From: Budorcas taxicolor
Lineage: Eukaryota; Chordata; Mammalia; Artiodactyla; Bovidae
Direction: 5' to 3'
DNA length: 64,000 nt
NCBI RefSeq assembly: GCF_023091745.1
Contig: NC_068911.1
Span: 159,698,004 to 159,762,003 of the forward strand
Position 1 is the stretch's first letter; every line of letters starts with the position of its first letter. Shown here one piece after another: positions 58,392 through 64,000 of the stretch. Made by a program: the position numbers and the translations under genes. Under the pieces are notes generated by a model. That model did not search any database and was not told the DNA's origin. It worked only from the letters and a program-made list of their open reading frames with translations.

Positions 58392-58817
58392 AAAATTGTG
58401 TAACTTCTTTGGAAAACATTCTAGCGGTTTCAAATGGTTAAATATAGAATTACCATATGACCTAGCAATTCCACTCTTAGGTAAGAGAAATGAAAACATA
58501 TGTCCAAATAACAACTTGTATACAAATATTTGTAGTAGCATTATTCACAATAGTAAAAAGGTAGAAATAACCCAAAAGACATCAACTGGTGAGTGAATAA
58601 ACAAAATGTGATATATTTATACAATGAAATATCATTTGGCCACAAAAAAGAATGAAATAAAGATTTGTGCTACAACGTGGATGAAACATGAAAACATTAC
58701 GCTGAATGAAATAAGCCATACATGAATCACAACATATTATATGATTCCTTTAATAAAATTGTCCATAATAGGCATAGCTATGGAGGCAGAAAGTAGACCC
58801 GCGTTTGTTTAGGACTA
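58392..58817 (+). mobile_element. L1 3' fragment
   Basis: 'gaattaccatatgacctagc', 'gtagcattattcacaatagt', 'acaacgtggatgaaacatg', then lost where BovB begins. Confidence 0.82.
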
Positions 58818-59798
58818 GGATGATCAGCTTAAAACTCAACATTCAAAAAACTAAGATAATGGCATCCGGTCCCATCACTTCATGGCAAATAGATGGGGAA
58901 ACAATGGAATCAGTGACAGACTTTATTTTCTTGGGCTCCAGAATCACTGCAGATGGTGACTGCAGCCATGAAATTAAAAAACACTTTCTCCTTGGGAGAA
59001 AAGCTATGACACACCTGCTGCTGCTGCTAAGTCGCTTCAGTCGTGTCCAACTCTGTGCGACCCCACAGACAGCAGCCCACCAGGCTCCCCTGTCCCTGGG
59101 ATTCTCCAGGCAAGAACAGTGGAGTGGGCTGCCATTTCCTTCTCCAATGCATGAAAGTGAGAAGTGAAAGTGAAGTCGCTCAGTCTGTCTGACTCTTTGC
59201 GACCCCATGGACTGCAGCCCACCAGGCTCCTCCGTCCATGGGATTTTCCAGGCAAGAGTACTGGAGTGGGGTACAATTGCCTTCTCCAATGACACACCTA
59301 GACAGCATTAAAAAGTAGACACATTACTGACAAAGGTCTGTCTAGTCAAAGCTATGGTTTTTCCAGTAGTCATGTATGGATATGAAAGTTGGACCATAAA
59401 GAAAGCTGAGCACTGTAGAACTGATGCTTTTGAACTGTGGTGTTGGAGAAGACTCTTGAGAGTCCCTTGGACTGCAAGGAGATCCAACCAGTCAATCCTA
59501 AAGTAAATCAGTCCTGAATATCCATTGGAAGGACTGATGCTAAAGCTGAAACTTCAATACTTTCACTACCTGATGCGAAGAACTGATTCACTGGAAAAGA
59601 CCCTGATGCTGGGAAAGATTGAAAACAGGAGAAGAAGGGGGCGACAGAGGATGAGATGGTTGGATGGCATCACCGACTCGAACAAGAGTTTGAACCAGCT
59701 CCAGGAGTTGGTGATGGTCATTCCAGGTGAAGCCTGGCGTGCTTCAGTTCATGGGGTCGCAAAGAGTTGGACATGACTGAGTGACTGAACTGAACTGA
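58818..59798 (+). mobile_element. BovB LINE 3' region, longest copy here
   Basis: Sense BovB at 58818-59016, resuming at 59289-59798. The first part encodes reverse-transcriptase residues (KLNIQKTKIMASGPITSW, FIFLGSRITADGD) and the second the C-terminal region, with stops and frameshifts. Interrupted by BOV-A2. Confidence 0.94.
59017..59288 (-). mobile_element. BOV-A2 SINE in BovB, perfect 11-bp TSD
   Basis: Antisense full dimer with (CTG)n start. Exact atgacacacct at 59006-59016 and 59289-59299. Confidence 0.97.
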
Positions 59799-59817
59799 GG
59801 CTGATCAGGGGCTGGTA

Positions 59818-60460
59818 AGTGAAAGGTTGTTGATTTCACACACACAGGCACACCACAGAGTTAGTAAAAGTATAGCAGAAAACATGTTTACTAGGAGAGT
59901 AAGGAGCTAGAGCTTCCGTCATCCTTTCCTTGTCTTGAAGATCCCAGACAAGCCTCCAAGATGAAAGGTTGCTGCTGTGAGCTGTGTGTTACGTGGGATT
60001 TGTGACCTCCGGAGGAGAGGATTTTGATCCGGGGTCAGAGATGAGGCTTGACTACTTGGAGCTTTTTGTGTAGCGAAGTTTTATTAAAGTATAATAGAGA
60101 TAGGGAAAGCCTCTGACATAGACATCAGAAGGGGCCAGAAAGAGTGCCTGCTTTTCTGGTTTTTAGGAAGGTGTTTTATGTCTGTTAGAAAGCTATTAGT
60201 CAGATGAGAGCGATACCTCCAGGTTGAAGGAGCTGCACTAGGCCCCTTTCCCACAGTATGCACTTTTGAGAATAGGTTGGCATGAGGTGTGTCATCCCCA
60301 GGCCATGAAACAGTTGACAGGAATACTGGCTTGTTGAGCCATTATCAGCCCAAGGTTTGAGGAAAGAAAAAAAATCTTAGGGGGAACCATTTTGAAGAAA
60401 GGCAAATTCCAAAGCAAACACATAGTTTCATTAACATAAGAAAAACACATAGGTTAGCTC
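59818..60460 (-). mobile_element. Possible retroviral-type LTR fragment
   Basis: On the - strand there is an AATAAA signal (complement of the 'agttttattaaag' at about 60078-60090) followed by a U5-like segment, resembling ruminant endogenous retrovirus LTRs. No coding remnant is visible. Boundaries and family uncertain. Confidence 0.4.
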
Positions 60461-61157
60461 AAGGCCGAACCGGATGTCCTCAATACAGAATTACAAGAAG
60501 CCTCTTTTAATTTTGTGTAGAGAAGGAAAACAGACTGCCACTTGCAGTTTATTTCCTCCTTCCACTTGGGAACCTCCGGCCTTCCTGCCTGTTAACTCTC
60601 TCATAACGAAAGAGTGCAGGTTTCTTTGGGGGATGAAAAAAGTGTTCTCAAGTTGTTTATGGTAATGACGGCACAACTCCATGAATTTACTAAAATCCAT
60701 TGAGTTATATGCTCTAAATTGATGAATTATATAGTGTGTCAGTTAAATCTCTTGAAAGTTGTTGTAAAAACACAACCAACAGACACAGATACTTTACATG
60801 GCAAATATTTATATAAGCACTTAAGAGTTAAGATTATCCAGCTGAGTTCTATTGTCATTTCATTTTTTAAGACTAATTACCAGAAATTTTGAACATGAAA
60901 TTTTAATTAACCAGGTTCTACCCTACAGAGTTCTTCTCGTTGGCTTCCCCCCCACCCCAACACCCCTATAGTCTTATTAAAGCAATAAGTTTAAACTCAG
61001 GCCTGTACTGTGGTGATATGGAGGCATATGGCACAAGATGCATAGTGAAGGGTAGGAATTTTCATCAGCAACAGGAGCACATTGATTAAACATTTGAAAC
61101 ATTACCTTCAAAGGGTATGACAGTGGCAGGAGAGAAGGAAAAAAAATCAAGTGGATT
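60461..61157. other. Intronic stretch, nothing recognised
   Basis: AT-rich, with a C-rich run at about 60949-60965. No gene recognised. Confidence 0.4.
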
Positions 61158-61170
61158 CTCTCTCATTATG

Positions 61171-61376
61171 GGCGTCCCAGGTGGCACTAGTGATAAAGAA
61201 CCTACCTACCAATGCCGGAGACATAAGAGACTCGAGAAGATCCCCACAAGGAGGGCAGGGTAACCCACTCCAGTTTTCTTGCCTGGAGAATCTCCATGAA
61301 CAGAGGAGCCTGGTGAGCTACAGTCCATCGAGTTGCAAAGAGTCGGACACGACTGCAATGACTTAGCATGTACACA
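61171..61376 (+). mobile_element. Bov-tA SINE with perfect 13-bp TSD
   Basis: 'ggcgtcccaggtggcactag' to 'gacttagcatgtacaca'. Exact ctctctcattatg at 61158-61170 and 61377-61389. Confidence 0.96.
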
Positions 61377-61389
61377 CTCTCTCATTATG

Positions 61390-61985
61390 CCAGAATTAAG
61401 TTGTCAGTCTTACGTGGGGAAAAATAACCTCTTCCAAACAAATTCCATAAATATGAGCAATAAAATAAACTCAAATTGAGTTGAAAAGTTTGATGGAAAC
61501 ATCTTGCAAAAATCAATTTGCCCCTTGTTAATAGTATGTAAAAGTTTGACTCTTAAAGCATTATTTAATGGCCACGCTATCTCATCTCTCCTTTGATCTA
61601 GCAACCAGTTTCTTGAAAGGGCTAACAATAGAAACTATGATCTCTGGCATAGAATTACAATTAGAGAAACTCTGTCTTTTATATCTCCCTGTAGTTATTA
61701 CCATCTGAAGTATCATACCTAACACAGAAGTCCTACAGTATAGGTAGTAAATATTGGTCTGTCTGTCATTGTTTGGAACCACTGGACAGTAAGGCTTTAT
61801 CAGCTGTCATTTTAACCATTCTCTCATGTCCAGCCAAGTCTTCACTGACAGTGTTAAGTAGCTGTAAACTGAAAGAACCCACTCCATACATCAATAGCCC
61901 GTTCCAGTCCCCTTCCAGCACTACTCATGCCTTCTAAATTAGTATCTTCTTATGTAAAATAGTTAATAAGAACCTAATATAGAGC
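61390..61985. other. Intronic stretch, nothing recognised
   Basis: AT-rich, no gene or clear repeat. Confidence 0.4.
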
Positions 61986-61988
61986 ACA

Positions 61989-62123
61989 GGCTTTCCAAGT
62001 GGCTCAGTGGTAAAGAATCTGCCTGCAATGCGAGAGACGCAGGTTCGATCCTGGGTCAGGAAGATCCCTTGGAGAAGGGCATGGAAACTCACTCCAGTAT
62101 TCTTACCTGGAAAATCCCATGGT
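61989..62123 (+). mobile_element. Bov-tA SINE, 3' truncated
   Basis: Head 'ggctttccaagtggctcagt' through 'tattcttacctgg', cut at 'atcccatggtc' where BovB begins. Confidence 0.88.
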
Positions 62124-62245
62124 CTTTTCCAGTGAATTGGCTCTTCACATCAGGTGGCCAAAGTATTGGAGCTTCAGCATCAATCCTTCCAGTGAATATT
62201 CAGGACTGATTTCCTTTAGAATTGACTGGTTTGGTCTCTTTGCTG
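62124..62245 (-). mobile_element. BovB LINE short fragment
   Basis: Antisense BovB 'ttcacatcaggtggccaaag' to 'ggtttggtctctttgctg'. Confidence 0.88.
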
Positions 62246-62253
62246 TATGGGAA

Positions 62254-62672
62254 AGTGAAAGTGAAAGAAAGTAAAGTCGCTCAGTCGTGTCTGACTTTGT
62301 GCGACCCCATGGACTTCAGTCTGCCAGGCTCCTCCGTCCAGGGGATTTTCCAGGCAGGAATCTGGAGTGGGTTGCCATTTCCTTCTCCAGGGGATCTTCT
62401 GACCCAGGGATTGAACCCAGGTCTCCCGCACTGCAGGTAGACTCTCTACCGTATGAGCCACCAGGGAAGCCCAAGTGAAGTAAAAGTCGCTCAGTCGTGT
62501 CCAACTCTTCGCGACCCCATGGACTGTATAGTCCATGTTTGAATTCTCCAGGCCATAACACTGGAGCGGGTAGCCTTTCCCTTCTCCAGGGGATTTTCCC
62601 AACCCAGGGGTCAATCCCAGGTCTCCCACATTGCAGGTGGATTCTTTACCAGCTGAGCCACAAGGGAAGCCC
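62254..62672 (-). mobile_element. Tandem Bov-tA dimer with one 13-bp TSD
   Basis: Two head-to-tail antisense Bov-tA units (62254-62472 and 62473-62672). The pair, not each unit, is flanked by exact tgctgtatgggaa at 62241-62253 and 62673-62685. The outer tail is 'aagtgaaagtgaaagaaag'. Confidence 0.93.
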
Positions 62673-62685
62673 TGCTGTATGGGAA

Positions 62686-62810
62686 TAGAATCTAAAAAAG
62701 TGTGGGTAAGTACGTGTGTATGTATAACTGATTCACTTTGAAGTACAGTAGAAACTAACACAATATTGTAAATCAGATATACTCCAAAAAAAAGCAATTA
62801 AACATAAATT
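62686..62810 (+). mobile_element. Cetartiodactyl L1 3' end
   Basis: 'tgtataactgattcactttg', 'aaactaacacaatattgtaa', 'atactccaaaaaaaagc'. Confidence 0.82.
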
Positions 62811-62934
62811 AATATCTACTTCATCTTCAGCACATAAGGACTCAGGCATGTCCAGTCCTATGTGGACACTGTGGTACCGTGGTGACAGGATAATTATCAC
62901 CCACCCTCATGAAGGCATTCTCCATTGGTCATCT

Positions 62935-63440
62935 TTTTTTTTTAACTTTCTTTTTTTTAAATTTAAATATATATTTTAAAATTTTGCAATGTTGTATTGT
63001 TTTCTGCTATATAGCAATACTGCTGCTGCTGCTGCTACTAAGTCGCTTCAGACGTGTCCGACTCTGTGTGACCCCTTAGACGGCAGCCCACCAGGCTCCC
63101 CCGTCCCTGGGATTCTCCAGGCAAGAACACTGGAGTGGGTTGCCATTTCCTTCTCCAATGCATGAAAGTGAAAAGTGAAAGGGAAGTCGCTCAGTCGTGC
63201 CCAACTCTTAGCGATGTCAGTCGTGCCCGACTCTTAGCGATGCTGCTGCTCCTAAGTCACTGCAGTCGTGTCTGACTCTGTGTGACCCCATAGACGGCAG
63301 CCCACCAGGCTCTCCCGTCCCTGGGATTTTCCAGGCAAGAACACTGGAGTGGGTTGCCATTTCCTTCTCCAATGTAAATAAGCCATAATTATACATATGT
63401 CCTCTCCCTCTCATCCCCCCAGGTCATCATACAGCGCCAG
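62935..63440 (-). mobile_element. Ruminant L1 3' end split by BOV-A2
   Basis: T-rich start (antisense A tail), then 'tgttgtattgttttctgcta'; resumes after the SINE as 'aaataagccataattataca' and 'tgtcctctccctctcatccc'. Confidence 0.75.
63018..63374 (-). mobile_element. BOV-A2 SINE, rearranged
   Basis: Antisense BovA units at about 63018-63160 and 63240-63374, joined by a segment in which 'gtcagtcgtgcccgactctt' type sequence is repeated in tandem (63186-63240). (CTG)n tracts begin both units. Confidence 0.9.
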
Positions 63441-63576
63441 TCATCTTTTCTTATTTTGAGAATTATTACTATAATCAAAATAATGACATTATTTTAATGT
63501 CTTTGCTTACAAAATAGGAAGTATGAAAAGGAATAGTCCATGGCATTGTTCCGTAACTTGTTCATTGTGCCTGCAG

Positions 63577-63720
63577 GCTACTCTGGATATCAGGATTATT
63601 ACCCATATGGTGGGCGAGGTGCCTATGAAGATGTCCCCAGGAACTATGACATGTATACTGCGGGACTGAGTGAAGAGGAGCAGCTGGAGAGAGCATTGAG
63701 AGCCAGCCTCTTGGACCAAG
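63577..63720 (+). CDS. RHBDD1: RHBDD1 coding exon 5, tail with UIM
   Basis: The 144-base exon has acceptor 'gtgcctgcag' and donor GTAGGG, phase 1 to phase 1. It encodes residues 238-285 of the cytosolic tail: a Tyr/Gly-rich stretch (GYSGYQDYYPYGG), then PRNYDMYTAGLSEEEQLE and RALRASLLDQ. LSEEEQLERALRASL (268-282) is the ubiquitin-interacting motif known in RHBDL4, which recruits ubiquitylated substrates. The frame runs on past the donor to a TAA near 63804, but splicing to one more exon is expected, because the human protein continues about 30 residues and ends in a p97/VCP-binding segment not found here. Confidence 0.96.
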
Positions 63721-64000
63721 GTAGGGAATTTGCACCCTTCACTTATTTTAAAGTACATACCTCACATGGTGTGATGTCTGAAAAAGGGCTGTTTGTAGCA
63801 AATTAAACTTTAAATAGTTTATAAAAAGGAGATGTAGATAAAAAAATGTGTGCAGATTGTGATTACAAAGAATGGGGTGCGATGCCATATTCCCAGCAAC
63901 CTAAGCTAATAAGGTGCCAGACTATGTATGTATTGTTAAAGTGGTTCTTTTTATAGGCCTGCTGCACTCAGTGCTTTGGCATTAAAGTCAAGAAACCTAA
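63721..64000 (+). other. RHBDD1: Start of next RHBDD1 intron
   Basis: Begins GTAGGG. No further exon before the window ends. Confidence 0.85.

Larger units (their letters stand above)
53241..63576 (+). other. RHBDD1: RHBDD1 intron between coding exons 4 and 5
   Basis: About 10.3 kb, GTAAGT to 'gtgcctgcag'. No other exon recognised; phase 1 joins directly at Gly238. Contains the hAT fossil, nested SINEs, BovB, a possible LTR and a SINE dimer. Confidence 0.92.

Noticed and set aside
58843..59295. 150-codon - strand open frame
   Set aside because: Read through BOV-A2 and antisense BovB; no independent coding signal.
62216..62797. 193-codon - strand open frame
   Set aside because: It lies across the tandem Bov-tA dimer, BovB and L1 ends. 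Its peptide is the familiar SINE translation (for example GVAKSWTRLSDF), not a gene.
63540..63806. 88-codon frame starting at 63540 as the true exon 5 product
   Set aside because: Its start lies in the intron before the CTGCAG acceptor and its end lies beyond the GTAGGG donor; only 63577-63720 fits the gene.
1..64000. Regularly recurring repeats as a CRISPR-like array
   Set aside because: Recurrence comes from scattered SINE copies of variable orientation and spacing in a mammalian intron; no uniform repeat/spacer pattern.

Overview
The window is nuclear DNA of a ruminant, most likely cattle or a close bovid. The evidence is dense Bov-tA and BOV-A2 SINEs, BovB (RTE) LINE fragments, ruminant L1 3' ends and CHR-type tRNA-Glu SINEs, mixed with older mammalian repeats (MIR, L2, L1M, hAT, Tigger). 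No bacterial, plasmid or phage features are present. I found no previously undescribed system; the signals of interest concern gene structure and retroelement architecture. The only protein-coding gene I can support is RHBDD1 (RHBDL4), an ER rhomboid intramembrane protease, on the + strand. Five coding exons are visible: 15010-15442 (preceded in the same exon by 65 bases of 5'UTR), 17348-17480, 49707-49795, 53184-53240 and 63577-63720. Each has an AG acceptor and GT donor and the reading phase is continuous across all junctions. Together they encode residues 1-285 plus the first base of codon 286, including Ser144 and His195 of the catalytic dyad and the ubiquitin-interacting motif near residues 268-284. 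About 30 C-terminal residues of the human protein are not encoded here and should lie on an exon beyond base 64000. No CpG-rich promoter is visible, so 1-14944 is inferred to be 5' intron, with the promoter upstream of the window. Layout: 1-14944, inferred intron rich in SINEs, with a three-level nested insertion at about 7520-8800; 14945-17480, first two coding exons; 17481-49706, a 32-kb intron with BovB, BOV-A2, L1, Tigger and L2 fragments and a (TG)25 microsatellite; 49707-53240, exons three and four with a SINE about 12 bases after one donor; 53241-63576, a 10-kb intron with a hAT fossil, nested SINEs, a BovB interrupted by BOV-A2, a possible LTR and a tandem SINE dimer; 63577-64000, the fifth coding exon and the start of the next intron. 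Most other open frames are chance or SINE/LINE-derived. Repeat names come from recognising consensus features by eye, so family assignment is firm for young ruminant elements and looser for ancient ones.
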